Shown: piece after piece, positions 52,228 to 63,561 of the stretch
Numbering within the stretch: the stretch's first letter is position 1
How the letters are laid out: every line of letters starts with the position of its first letter
Origin: Flaccisagitta enflata
Taxonomy: Eukaryota > Chaetognatha > Sagittoidea > Aphragmophora
DNA: 64,000 nucleotides
Assembly (NCBI GenBank): GCA_965153355.1
Contig: OZ231127.1
Location: 85,312,001 to 85,376,000 of the forward strand
Direction: 5' to 3'
Translations under genes and position numbers: made by a program
The notes under the pieces: generated by a model
The model's database searches: none
The model's input: the letters and a program-made list of their open reading frames with translations, nothing else
What the model was told of the DNA's origin: nothing

Positions 52228-52262
52228 ATGAAAGAAAGAAAGAAAGAAAGAAAGAAAGAAAA
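52090..52262 (+). repeat. (AAAG)n microsatellite
   Basis: Direct reading, with short GAAAAAAAAAG interruptions. Confidence 0.96.
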
Positions 52263-52436
52263 GAGAGAAGGAAATACAAGTGATACAAAAAAATCTATAT
52301 ACCACATCAGTATTGATGAATCTAAATACGAGCGGGCCCGACAGCAAAAATGCGGGCCTCGGGCCCGCGGGCCCGCTCTAAGATCAGGGCTGTTTTTAAG
52401 TAATAGGCCGAGTACAAATTTTTTTGCTCACCCTGT

Positions 52437-53095
52437 TAGCCTTAAAAATATTCATACCCATTACTCAGCTCAACATATGGACACGCATTTGTTGGCCTGA
52501 ACATTTAGACCTATTCTTCTGCCAAACATATGCAAATACGTTCATAAGCCTTAAAAATATTTAGACCCATTGTTCAGCTTGATATACGTTAACGCATTTG
52601 TCAGCCTAAACATGTAGACCTATTCTTCTGCTCAACATATACAAACAGTTTCATTAGCCTTAAAAATATTCTTACTGATTACTCAGCTCAACATATGGAC
52701 ACGCATTTGTTGGCCTGAACATTTAGACCTATTCTTCTGCCAAACATATGCAAATATGTTCATAAGCCTTAAAAATATTCATACCCATTGTTCAGCTTGA
52801 TATATGCTAACGCATTTGTCAGCCTAAACATGTAGACCTATTCTTCTGCTCAACATATGCAAACAGGTTCATTAGCCTCTGAAAATATTCTTACCCATTA
52901 CTCAGCTCAACATATGGACACGCATTTGTCAGCCCGAACATTTAGACCTATTCTTTAGCCCAACTTATGCAAATACGATCATTAGCCTTTAAGATATATC
53001 CATGATTCAGCTCAACATATGCAAACGTCAGCCTAAACATTTAGACCTATTCTTTTGTCCAACATATGCAAACGCATTCGTCATCTTAAAAGATG
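52437..53095 (+). repeat. Tandem repeat of about 105 bp, right part
   Basis: Continues the 50110-50705 array after the inserted TA element; at least six more units. The last ones are worn. Confidence 0.9.
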
Positions 53096-53169
53096 TTGCT
53101 TCTTTTCCATTTTTCCGGAATTTTGGGATATTTTTCTTCCCTCCCACGACACAAATTCCACGATCCATC

Positions 53170-53740
53170 ATTGCCAGTCATGACTCCCAAAAAGAGACAT
53201 AAATCCGCAGCATTGTGACTATGGAAAGAGAGTGAGAGGTGGGAGTGTGAGTAGGGGGGAGATGTCTCAAAGGGGATCTGAATTGTGACTATGGAAAGCG
53301 AGTGAGAGGGGGAGTGTGAGTAGGGGGGGAGGTGTCTCAAGGGGATCTGAATTGTGACTATGGAAAGTTAGTGAGAGGGGGAGTGTGAGTAGTGTAATAC
53401 TCATCCCCCATACTCACACTTCCCCTCTCTCTCTCTATTTCTATAGTCACAATGCACTGGATGTATGTCTTTTTTTGGGAGTTATGATTGTCCCTATGGT
53501 AATACTCATACCCCGACTCACACTCTCCCTCTCACTGAGTGATTAGGGGGAGATGTCTCAAAGAAGATCTTAAATTGTGACTATGGAAAGTGAGTGAGAG
53601 GGGGAATGTGAGTAGGGGGATGAGTATTACAGTAGGGACAATCATAACTCCCAAAAAGAAACAAATCCACGGCATTGTGACTATAGAAAGTGATTAAGAG
53701 GGAAAGTGTGAGTAGGGGAGATGAGTATTATAGAAGGGGC
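53170..53740 (+). repeat. Roughly 110-bp satellite, first block
   Basis: AAATCC(G/A)C(A/G)GCATTGTGACTATGG, AAAGTGAGTGAGAGGGGGAG, TGTGAGTAGGGGGATGAG recurs; one unit (53395-53540) is inverted. Confidence 0.9.
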
Positions 53741-53759
53741 AGTCAACTCCAAAAAAGAG

Positions 53760-55100
53760 ACATAAATCTGAGATATTCCGTGGCGTTCCTTTATAACGTA
53801 TTAAACCGCCAAAAATCGTTTCAAAAATGCAAAAAAGTGGATTATTGTTACAAAAATTATTAATTTTTGTCACAAAAATGCTTGAAAAAGTCGTTTTGAA
53901 ACGGGCGTTCTTATGCAGTCTTAAAACGATCTTATATTGTCGTTTCAATACCGTAAGTATGCGCAACTTTTGAAACGATTTTTGAGGCATAGTTGCCGTT
54001 TCAAAACTTTGCAATTCTAAAGTTTTAAAACCATGAGATTTTTGCGTTTCAAAACGCTTGAAAACAGTGCTTAAGTTACAGCCAGCAAGGGAAAAATCTA
54101 TATATCTTTGTAATCTTACCACTTTTTTTACCGTTTTGAAAACACAAAAAATTGAGGTATTGAAACTAAGAAAAAATGCGTTTAAAAATTGAAACATGGT
54201 TATATGCTAGGTGGAACAATTTTCCTAACTTTACCCAAACCGAAATAAATGGAAGTGGGCCCGTTAGCCCTCACTGACTGGCTAATATGCGCGCCACTCT
54301 TGGTTTTCCATAAAACTGAATCTAAAAGACATCCTTTTGACCAGCGGCCCCAAAAGGGGTGATGACCTATGCTTTCATGCATATGGGGAATTTTCTCCTC
54401 CTCCTTCTCCTCCTCCTCCTCCTCCTCCTCCTCCTCCGTCCCTCCTTCCTCAAATCCCAGTCTCGAGGCCCAAATTCCAGTCTCAAGGCCCAAATCCCAG
54501 CTTCAAGGCCCAAATCATTGAAGTATATCATAATGGATATTTTATTACAAAATTTGCATTCAAATAGGGAAAAAGAGCAAGTAGAGTTATCAATAACTAA
54601 ATGTATATTGTTGTTGAATTGTGACTCCATGTCACTTGTATTTTATGTAAATTCTCTAATGTGTAATGTTTTACTACTTTGAAGGACATTACAAAAAGCC
54701 TTTTTTTTTACAGTTTTGAAACTGCAAAAAATTGAATTTATGAAACGTTTTTACAAGCAACTTTTTTACAGTTTCAAAACTGCAAAAAAAAAATCCTTAA
54801 AGGAACGGCATTTTCATAATTCATAATTTTACTGCCTCTGTAACTGCCACAGTTTGAAAAAGCTCATTTCTTCAGTTTTAAAACGAAAAAAAAACTGGCT
54901 AGAAGTGAGAAAGAAATGTTATTTTAGTCATGTTTTCAAAAGCCCTTTTTATGCAGTTTTGATACTCCCAAAAAACGCGGTTTCAAAACGGCAACTATGC
55001 CTGCGTTTTGAAACCCCAGATTACAACCACAAAAGGACGTTGTTGTATGCATAAATGGTTTTTGGACGTTTTGAAACTGCTGCATACTAGGAAATTTGAT
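53760..55100 (+). repeat. Degenerate repeat field built on GTTTCAAAAC
   Basis: GTTTTGAAAC/GTTTCAAAAC/AGTTTTAAAAC motifs recur about every 40-60 bp. B fragment 54341-54513 lies within. Frames on both strands are open in places, with no recognised protein. Confidence 0.7.
54341..54513 (+). mobile_element. B-family foldback, left half
   Basis: CAGCGGCCCCAAAAGGGGTG, ATGACCTATGCTTTCATGCA, (CCT)n, then CAAATCCCAGTCTCGAGGCC 20-bp repeats. Closest to 62993-63542. Confidence 0.85.
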
Positions 55101-55149
55101 ACGTCGTTCCCTTATTTGGGACGATAATGCCATAATAACGCCAACGGAA

Positions 55150-55965
55150 TAACTGATAAATCTACGGCATTGTGACTATGGAAAGTGAGTAAGAGGGGGA
55201 GTGTGAGTAGGGGGATGAGTATTACTGTAGGGACAATCATAACTCCCAAAAAGAGACATAAATCCACGGCATTGTGACTATGGAAAGTGAGTGAGAGGGG
55301 GAGTGAGAGTAGGGGGATGAGTATTACAGTCATGACTACAAAAAAGAGACATAAATCCACAGCAGTGTGACTGTGGAAAGGGAGTGAGAGGGGGGATTGT
55401 GAGAAGGAGGATGAGTATTACAGTATGGGCAGTCATGACTCCAAAAAAGATACATGAATCGACAGCATTGTGACTATGGAAAGTGAGAGAGAGGGGAAGT
55501 GTGAGTAGGGGGGATGAGTATTACAGTAGGGGCAGTCATAACTCTGAAAAAGAGACATAAATCCACAGCATTGTGACTATGGGGAGTGAGTGAGAGGGGA
55601 AGTGTGAGTAGGGGGATGAGTATTACAGTAGGGGCAGTCATAACTCCGAAAAAGAGACATAAATCCACAGCATTGTGACTGTGGGGAGTGAGTGAGAGGG
55701 GAAGTGTGAGTAGGGGGATGAGTATTACAGTAGGGGCAGTCATAACTCCGAAAAAGAGACATGAATCCACAGCATTGTGACTGTGGAAAGTGAGAGAGAG
55801 CTAGAGGGCGAGTGTGAGTGGGGAGGGGGGAGGGGGGAGGGGGGGGGGGTAATATGATAAGGGCATTGTCATTATGGAAAGTGAGTGAGAGGGGGAGTGT
55901 GAGTAGGGGTGGCGGGGATGAGTATTACAGTAGAGGCAGTCATAACTCCAACAAAAGAGACATAA
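55150..55965 (+). repeat. Roughly 113-bp satellite, second block
   Basis: CATAAATCCACAGCATTGTG, ACTATGG.(A/G)AGTGAGTGAGAGG, GGATGAGTATTACAGTAGGG, CAGTCATAACTCC.AAAAAGAGA repeats about seven times, all in one orientation. Confidence 0.93.
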
Positions 55966-56450
55966 ATCCACCGCATTGTGACTATGTTTTGCCACAAGGG
56001 AAAGGGAAGGGGATTCTGACTCGGATGAAGCGAAACTTTTAACGGAAAAAGAATATCAAGAGGGGGTTGAGTGATTGAGTGGAGGCATATATACTCAGAT
56101 CGTTTTGGCTGACTCGGGAACAGCGTAGTTTTGTACAAAGTCGCACACGTGGGCGGATGTCTACCTATGTCTTTTTCTTTCTTTTTTTTCTTTTTTTTTT
56201 TTTGGGTGCACACCAGTAATGAGGCGCTTCTTTTCAATAACGTTCCCTTCGATTTCCTATTTCAGCCAGTAAACAGCTTGCGTGGTATTCTTCATCGCTC
56301 AAAGGTGATGGCGCAAAATTGAGGTTGTTGACACCTCGAAAAATTCACAATCCCTTTCTCAATTCATAGATCCCAGTGTTGTTGATCGATCGGTGGGTCG
56401 ACGCTGTTTTTTTTTTTTTTTTTTTTACAGGAGAGAAATTTTTCTTTTGA
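55966..56450. other. No gene recognised; two T-runs
   Basis: T-rich runs at 56170-56203 and 56407-56427 in unique-looking sequence. Confidence 0.5.
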
Positions 56451-56452
56451 CT

Positions 56453-57000
<548 letters not shown>

Positions 57001-57014
57001 TAGTAATTGTAGCA

Positions 57015-57330
57015 AATGTTGTTTTTGTTTTTGTTTTTGTTTTTGTTTTTGTTTTTGTTTTTGTTTTTGTTTTTGTTTTTGTTTTTGCTTTTGTTTTTGT
57101 TTTTGTTTTGTTTGTTTTTTTTGTTTTTTTTGTTCTTGTTTCGTCACTATCGTTGCTGTTGTTGTCATCGTTGTTGTCATCATGTTTGTTGTTGTCATCG
57201 TTGTTGTTGTCGTCTTGTTGTTGTCATCGTTGTTGTCATCGTTGTTGTCATCGTTGTTGTTGTCGTTTTGTTGTATCAATGTTCTCGTCGTCGTTTTGTT
57301 GTTGCTTTTGTTGTCATCGTTATTTGAACT
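57015..57330 (+). repeat. (TTTTTG)n then GTTGTCATC-type repeats
   Basis: Six-bp repeat to 57110, then (GTT GTC ATC)n to 57325. Confidence 0.95.
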
Positions 57331-57532
57331 TAGTTGCGTTCTGCGCGACTCTACATTCCACTTTGCTGGTCCGTCGGTCCGTCCGTTGGTCCTTCAGTCT
57401 GTCGGTCCGTTACACTTTTTTGGGTTTTTGCTGCCTTTGACCTCTCTGCACCTGCTGAAATGATCAAGTGACCTCAATTACGGCCCCTGCCCACCCACAC
57501 GCGACATGGGAAGCCGTGTATCTGGCCTTGTT
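57329..57532 (+). mobile_element. Family A element
   Basis: AGTTGCGTTCTGCGCGACT, GTCCGTCGGTCCGTCC, GAAATGATCAAGTGACCTCA, CCTGCCCACCCACACGCGAC and GTGTATCTGGCCTTGTT. Same subfamily as 14603. Confidence 0.9.
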
Positions 57533-57544
57533 GTCGTCATGTTT

Positions 57545-57706
57545 GTTGTTGTCATTGTATCACGTCTCTTAAAAGTGAAGGAGAAAGTCTGCGGTAATCA
57601 CGACCCCAAACAACTCATTAGCGCCGATGACTGGGATGAGGAAGTGATCAAGAAACAGTTTTATAGAGTTGCTGAGGGAAGGAACAGGATTCAACAACGG
57701 TATCAG

Positions 57707-57768
<62 letters not shown>

Positions 57769-57947
57769 GTAAATGGCTGAAGATAGAAAGGTATCGGGGT
57801 ATTGACGAGAGGGATAACAACCCCATGGACACATCATGGATGGGTAATTTATCTCTCACTTCAACTTCACCATGGACCAAGAGAGAAAAAGCAGGAGTGG
57901 AGAGAATCAAGGTCAAATATCGGTGGGCAATCGAGGAGGGCACGTGA
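57545..57947 (+). CDS. Possible coding sequence interrupted by an (AG)n tract, unknown protein
   Basis: Left of the repeat, one + frame reads RLLKVKEKVCGNHDPKQL, ISADDWDEEVIKKQFYRV and AEGRNRIQQRYQDE. Right of it, another + frame reads CKWLKIERYRGIDERDNN, PMDTSWMGNLSLTSTSPW and REKAGVERIKVKYRWAIEEG, ending in TGA at 57945-57947. The two halves are in different frames joined across (AG)n (57710-57764). A two-base change in repeat length could join them, or the repeat could be intronic. The - strand is also open through the whole stretch. Charged, non-repetitive composition favours the + strand. No family recognised. Confidence 0.3.
57710..57764 (+). repeat. (AG)n microsatellite
   Basis: Direct reading. 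Confidence 0.97.
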
Positions 57948-57957
57948 TTCCAGGTTG

Positions 57958-57959
<2 letters not shown>

Positions 57960-58039
<80 letters not shown>
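57960..58039 (+). repeat. (CT)n microsatellite
   Basis: Direct reading; begins right after the possible coding stretch. Confidence 0.97.
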
Positions 58040-58041
<2 letters not shown>

Positions 58042-58059
58042 AAATGCCAGTGTATCATA

Positions 58060-58985
58060 CTTGTTGTCATCTTATGAAAATCTTTTGTCATCTGATGAAA
58101 AATTTTTGTCAGCTGGTGAAAATATTTTGTCATCTGATGAAAATTTTTTCTCATCTGATAAAAATTTTTGTCATTTCATAAAAAGATTTTGTCATATGAT
58201 GAAAAAAATCTGTCATCTGATTAAATCTTTTTTCATCTGATTTCAATTTTTTATCATTTATGAAAAATTTTTGCCATCAGTGACATTTTTTTTTATATAA
58301 TGAAAATTGTTTTCATCTAATGAAAATGTTTAGTCATCTGAGAAAATTCTTTGCTATCTGATGCAAAATTTTTATCATCTGATGAAATTTTTTTGTTATC
58401 TGATGACAATTTTTTGTCATCTGATGACAATTTTTTGTCATCTGATGACAATTTTTTGTCATCTGATGGCAATTTTTCATCATCTGATGGCAATTTTTCA
58501 TCATCTGATGAAATTTTTTTGTTATCCTATGAAAATTTTTTGTCATCTGATGAAAATATTTCATCATCTGATGAACATTGTTGTCATCAGATGAAAATTT
58601 GTTGTCAACTGATGAACATTGTTGTCATCTGATGAAAATTTGTTGTCAACTGATTACAGTTTTTGTCATCTGATGAAAATTTTTTGTCATCTGATGAAAA
58701 TTTTTTGTCATCTGATGAAAATTTTTTGTTATTTAATGAAAAATTTTTATCATCTGATGAAAATCTTTTTCATCTAATGAATATTTTTTATCATCTGATG
58801 ACAATTCTTTATCATCTGATCAAAATTCTTTGTCAACTAATGACATTTTTTTGTCATCTGATGACAATTTTTTTTATTTGATGACAATTTTTTTTCATTG
58901 GAAGATAATTTTTTGTGATCTAATTAAAAAATTTTGGCATGTGATGAAGAATTTTTTTCATCTAATGACAATTTTTTCTTCATTT
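58060..58985 (+). repeat. 21-bp minisatellite, about 44 units
   Basis: The unit TTTTTTGTCATCTGATGAAAA recurs with drift. As 21 is divisible by 3, frames stay open and give a heptad-like HLMKIFC or SSDENFL reading, which is not evidence of a gene. Confidence 0.95.
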
Positions 58986-59039
58986 TTTTTCATAAAAGGC
59001 AGTGGAGAGTGAACATGGGTTATCCAGTGATTTCATTTC

Positions 59040-59165
59040 TCTTGCTATAGACCTCGTGAGAGAGACGTTGATTTTTCATTGTTTACCATAGACCTCGTGA
59101 GAGAGACGTAAATGTTAGATTGGTAACCATAGACCTCATGGGAGAGACATACCATAGACTTGGAT
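59040..59165 (+). repeat. Short tandem repeat of about 50-55 bp
   Basis: ACCATAGACCTCGTGAGAGA, GACGT recurs at about 59047, 59090 and 59127 with drift. Confidence 0.8.
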
Positions 59166-59260
59166 GAGAGACATCAAATTTGATGTGATTGCCAAGGATA
59201 ACTTAATAGGGACATGCACCCTACAATGCTCGTGTACTGATCAACTGAGGCCCTGACCTT

Positions 59261-59410
59261 GATACATGGCAATCCAGTCGTGGACGGTTGGGCAGGAGCG
59301 TTGATGCATAAACGCCTCACAAGTTTAGCAATATTTTGGACACACCGACAGTGGGACCAATGGACCGACCAACACGGCAAGGTATAGAGTCCCGTGTCTG
59401 CGACTAAAAA
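59261..59410 (-). mobile_element. Family A element, ACAAGGCC end lost
   Basis: GATACATGGCAATCCAG, TCGTGGACGGTTGGGCAGG, GACCAATGGACCGACC and GTCCCGTGTCTGCGACTAAAAA. Confidence 0.85.
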
Positions 59411-59483
59411 GATCGGGGATAACTTCTCTTTATTACTCTATGAGCAGGTCCACCGAAACTGAAGATCCTAAAACTGCCGATTG

Positions 59484-59582
59484 AAATGAAATGAAATGAA
59501 AGACGTTTATTGTACAAGCAAAAAATTCTAGTACAAAGGGACGATAAGGATTTTGGGGGGGAAGGGATTTGACTCTTGTTTG
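59484..59582 (-). mobile_element. 5'-truncated LINE/SINE tail (99 bp) with a 13-bp target duplication
   Basis: Read on the - strand it ends GTACAATAAACGTCTTTC then (ATTTC)n, i.e. a poly(A)-signal-like box and a tandem tail. AAACTGCCGATTG flanks it exactly (59471-59483, 59583-59595). A related older piece lies at 29138-29215. A LINE origin is inferred. Confidence 0.75.
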
Positions 59583-59599
59583 AAACTGCCGATTGCTTT

Positions 59600-60290
59600 G
59601 AATGACAAAGAAAATCTAATTGAAGAATCTTCATTGAAGATATGCATACATTTAATGACAGAAAAGTCAGAATTTTTGATGGGTTAAGTCTAATCTTTGT
59701 TTGCTGACAAATAGAATGAACAAAGATTAGGCTGAACTAAATTACTCTTCTGCCATTAAATGTATGTGTTCTTTTTCATTCCAGTTATAATCACCATACA
59801 TATTATGCCTACTTCGTTCCAATTGCTTTCACATGTATTTTGGGTCTCTGTTTGGCTTGAGTATTAGGATTCCATTTACGACATTGGGAACAATGAAACA
59901 ATTGATATAGTAGATACAGAGAATGACCGACAAAATCGAAGGATTTGATCCTTTTTGGAAATGCCTCATTTACATGGGGTAATTTCTTCTCCTCCTTCTA
60001 CCCCTCTTTTTTTTCCCCCCTCTCCTTCTTAAATCCCGTATCGATAAAAAATAAAGTGACTTCCGCGGCAAAGAATGTAGCTCCAAGTAGGGCAACAGGT
60101 GCCGTGAAAAAAAAACATTATTGATACATTGCAATACTTAACATGTTCCATTTTCTCTTTTCGTTTTTATATCGAATCAAAATCAAAATCGATTAGAACC
60201 TTTCTAAAAAGAAAAAGAAAAACAACAGGTACCAAGCCCTTGGATGACTGATTTTTTCCAAATTGAAGGGGAAGATGGAGACAAAGATGA
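59600..60290. other. No gene recognised
   Basis: AT-rich sequence; AATCTTTG(T/C).. near 59692 and ACAAAGATTAGG near 59718 form a small inverted repeat. Confidence 0.5.
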
Positions 60291-60952
60291 ACAAGGCCGG
60301 ATACACAATTACTCTCGTCGCATGCGGGTGGGCAGGAGCAGTGCTAGAGGTCACTAGGGCATCCTGTAGGACATAGAGGGGAATTTCCAGACGTCCTAAG
60401 GGGGAATATATTAGGCCTAAGAGGTAATCTAAGCAGGATATGAGGTCTGGGGGAAAGATTTTAGGTCTGAAAATAAGATTTGAGGTCTTGGGCCGGCTTG
60501 AGGCATTTGGGTCAGATTTGAGGCCTGGAAGTCTGATTTGAGGCCTGGAACGCTGATTTGAGGTTTGGAGAGCAGATTTGAAGCCTGAAGAGCTGATTTT
60601 GACCTTGAGAGCTGATTTGAGGCCTGGAGAGCCTATTTGAGGCCTGGAGGCTGATTTGAGGGCTTAGACGGCCTAAATCAGGCCTGAGAGTGAGGATTTG
60701 AGGCTTTGACGGCCAGGGAGGGGGGGGGAAGGACGGATGAACGGACATCCGGACAACCAGACATCCGGACATCTGGAAATTCCCCCCTGTGTGGTGCAGT
60801 ACATCGGCGCTTTGGGACCGCTGCCCAAAAAGCTAAAAAACCATCGAAAAAGTGAAAAGGGACCGACTGACCAACCGATCAACCGACCAACTAAGCGGCA
60901 GACCGACCGACCAACCAACCAACAAAGCGGGGTGTAGCACGCGAATAAAAAG
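60291..60952 (-). mobile_element. Family A element carrying a nested B foldback
   Basis: ACAAGGCCGGATACACAATT, GTCGCATGCGGGTGGGCAGG (60291-60345) and, after the insert, GACCGACTGACCAACCG and AGCGGGGTGTAGCACGCGA-ATAAAAA (60865-60952). Confidence 0.85.
60357..60833. mobile_element. B-family foldback nested in family A
   Basis: Left box TCCTGTAGGACATAGAGGGG, AATTTCCAGACGTCC; right box GGACATCTGGAAATTCCCCC, GGGACCGCTGCCCAAAAA. The internal repeat is GATTTGAGGCCTGGAGAGCT, about 20 bp (60410-60715). Confidence 0.85.
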
Positions 60953-61175
60953 AAGAAGAGGAAAAGAAGAAGAAAAATCGCTTCTAAGAAGAGAGGACAA
61001 AGAAGAAGAAGAAGAAGAAGAAGAAGAAGAAGAAGAAGAAGAAGAAGAAGAAGAAGAAGAAGAAGAAGAAGAAGAAGAAGAAGAAGAAGAAGAAGAAGAA
61101 GAAGAAGAAGAAGAAGAAGAAGAAGAAAAAGAGGGAGAAGGAGAAGAAGAAGAGGAAGAAGAAGAATCGCCTCTT
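60953..61175 (+). repeat. (GAA)n microsatellite
   Basis: Pure GAA at 60999-61127. Confidence 0.97.
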
Positions 61176-61585
61176 ATCCTCAAAACTATATCGATGACGA
61201 TGATTTCATCGATTCTACCCATATTTCTCTTGGCGGCAAATTATCAGCTGGGCCGATAGGATCAGCACCCAATACGTGATCACATCAGGTTGCATAATTG
61301 TTTGCTCCTTGCTTCCATTGATTATTTTTTTGTGACTTGTCTCTACCTTTAACTAACTATATTGACAAAAAAAAAAAAAACAAAAAAAAACAAAAAAAAA
61401 CGAACAACTTGTTTGTCAGTGTTTCACACCCAACCAATGCGAAAAACATAGCAAAATCCATGACCTTTTGAAACTCTGCGAAAGATCATTCCATTGAGAC
61501 CTTGCTGAATGTCCTTGTCTCATCCGTTTATAAATGGCATTAATACAAAGACAAATATAAAGACAAATACAAAGTCAAGAATTTG
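61176..61585. other. No gene recognised
   Basis: Includes an A-run with AAAAAAAAAC repeats at 61366-61400. Confidence 0.5.
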
Positions 61586-61589
61586 GAAT

Positions 61590-61925
61590 TCATTCATTTA
61601 TTCATTGATCCATTCATTCATTTATTCATTCATTTATTCTTTCATTTAGTCATTCATTCATTCATTCATTCATTCATTCATTCATTCATTCATTCATTCA
61701 TTCAGTGGTTCTTTTGTTCATTCATTCATTCATTCATTCATTCATTCATTCATTCATTCATTCATTCATTCATTCATTCATTCATTAATTCATGCATTCA
61801 TTCATGCATTCATTCATTCAATCAGTCGTTCGTTTGTTCATTCATTTACTCATTCACTTTTTCCAATTCATTCATCTACTTAGTAAATATCCTTGCACTC
61901 ATTCGTTCATTCATGCTTTTATGAT
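61590..61925 (+). repeat. (ATTC)n microsatellite
   Basis: ATTC repeats with drift; Phe-Ile-His-Ser frame is an artefact. Confidence 0.97.
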
Positions 61926-62082
61926 TTGATGATTCATTCAATACTATGCAAATTAAAAAAAAAACGTAATGTAAATAAGTCTTATTTTCAAGAAAATTTC
62001 GATAGGTGTCACAGGAAAATTTTTAAAATGAAAATGTTTCTGGGGCCCGAACTTCATCAACGGTAATTTTCCTAGCGACCAT

Positions 62083-62083
62083 G

Positions 62084-62159
<76 letters not shown>

Positions 62160-62205
62160 AAACAACAGCAACAACAACAACAACAACAACAAAAACAACA
62201 ACAAG
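62083..62205 (+). repeat. (CAA)n microsatellite
   Basis: Direct reading. Confidence 0.97.
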
Positions 62206-62239
62206 GCTCAGCTAAGACGCAAAGACACATACAAAATAC

Positions 62240-62245
62240 ACACAG

Positions 62246-62320
<75 letters not shown>

Positions 62321-62332
62321 CACACACACGAC
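62240..62332 (+). repeat. (CA)n microsatellite
   Basis: Direct reading. Confidence 0.97.
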
Positions 62333-62334
62333 TA

Positions 62335-62905
62335 CGAACAAGAAACCGTACACACAATCACACATGCATTTTAGACAGCAGAATTCGATGTGTCTTTTGT
62401 TTTGAAGGACATGAATCTTAATTTGCATAATGGTTTTTATTTCCTTGGGAGAGCAGTCATTTCAGAAAAAAGTTGCTTCACATCATCTCGGAAAAGCGAG
62501 TTATTTCCTAAGATTACAATTATCCCTAGTTTCTAAACGTTGTTATCTACTCTGTAGCTATTTGTTCCAATATCTATGAAGATTAAGAAAATAACGTGGG
62601 ATTTTTTTGGTGTGTAGGAGACTGTACAGCAGGGATGAAAGAATTAAGAAAAAGAAATTGGATACAAAAAAGTTAGGATTGATAAAACAATGTCCAACTA
62701 ATAATTAGCAGCTCAGTGTTCCGCAGTGTAACACCTGCAACTAGACAGGTGACGGACGTAGCAATCTGCTTCCTACTTCTTAGATCCTGTTAGCTTCGTG
62801 AGTGACAGGTGAAGACTGAAGAAAGGAATCAAGACGATCCTTTAATCGTATCACTAATAGCCGCAAGAATCCAGATTAAAAAAACTTGCTCGCTTATGAG
62901 AGGGC
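62335..62905. other. No gene recognised
   Basis: AT-rich; a 70-codon frame at 62809-63021 runs into a B element and is not called. Confidence 0.5.
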
Positions 62906-62990
62906 AGGAGCTTCATTTGAGGTTACTAGAGCATTCGGGCAGGAGCAGTGAGACCAAACACCGCAAATATGCAATAGCCGCAAAATCGTT
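62905..62990 (-). mobile_element. Family A element, fragment
   Basis: TTTGAGGTTACTAGAGCATT, CGGGCAGGAGCAGTGAGACC, AAACACCGCAAA matches the internal part of the 38861 copy. It adjoins the next B element. Confidence 0.65.
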
Positions 62991-62992
62991 AG

Positions 62993-63542
62993 ATGGTCAG
63001 CGGTACCCGTGCCCTGTCTAAGTAGGTTGTGGTTGAAGTTGAGGGGGGAGCAGGGCAGCGGCCCCAAAGGGGTCGATGACCTATGCTTTCACACGTATGG
63101 GGAATTTTCTCCTCCTCCTCCTTCTCCTCCGTCCCTCCCCCCTTTGAGGCCCAAATTCCAGTCTAAAGGCCCAAATCCTAGTCTCGAGGCCCAAATCTTA
63201 GCCTCAAGGCCAAAATCCTAGCCTCAAGGCCCAAATCCTAGCCTCAAGGCTGAGATTTGGGCCTCAAGGCCGAGATCTGGGCCTCTTGGCTGAGATTTTG
63301 ACCTTGAGGCTGAGATTTAGGCTTCAAGACTGAAATCTGGGCTTTGAGGCTAGGATTTGGGCCTCACGACTGGGATTTGGGCCTCGAGGCTGGAATTTGG
63401 GCCTCGAGACTGGGATTTGAGGGGGGGGGGATGGAGAAGGAGAAGGAGAAAATCCCCCATATCTGTGAAAGCATAGGTCATCGACCCCTTCGGTGCCGCT
63501 GCCCAAAAACGGGTCGCCCAAGGGCAATACCGGGTGGTCAAA
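62993..63542. mobile_element. B-family foldback element, complete
   Basis: Left GCAGGGCAGCGGCCCCAAAG, GGGTCGATGACCTATGCTTT, GGGGAATTTTCTCC; right GAGAAAATCCCCCATATC, AAAGCATAGGTCATCGACCC, CGGTGCCGCTGCCC; then GGGTCGCCCAAGGGCAATAC. Inner 20-bp repeats AGGCCCAAATCCTAGCCTCA change orientation near 63245. Confidence 0.92.
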
Positions 63543-63561
63543 AAAACAGAAAAAAAAACAT

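Larger units (their letters stand above)
51223..52392. mobile_element. hAT-like TIR element (1170 bp) nested in the TA element
   Basis: Perfect ends CAGCCCTGATCTTAG and CTAAGATCAGGGCTG. Exact 8-bp duplication TTTTTAAG at 51215-51222 and 52393-52400. GCGGGCCCGAC occurs near both ends. The inside is (GA)n, a B element and (AAAG)n. Confidence 0.93.
50706..52436. mobile_element. TA-flanked TIR element (1731 bp with nested insertions)
   Basis: Ends ACAGGGTGTGCAAAAAAA and TTTTTTTGCTCACCCTGT, flanked by TA (50704-50705, 52437-52438). Without the nested element it is about 550 bp with no transposase frame. Mariner-type is inferred from the TA and the end sequence. Confidence 0.85.
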
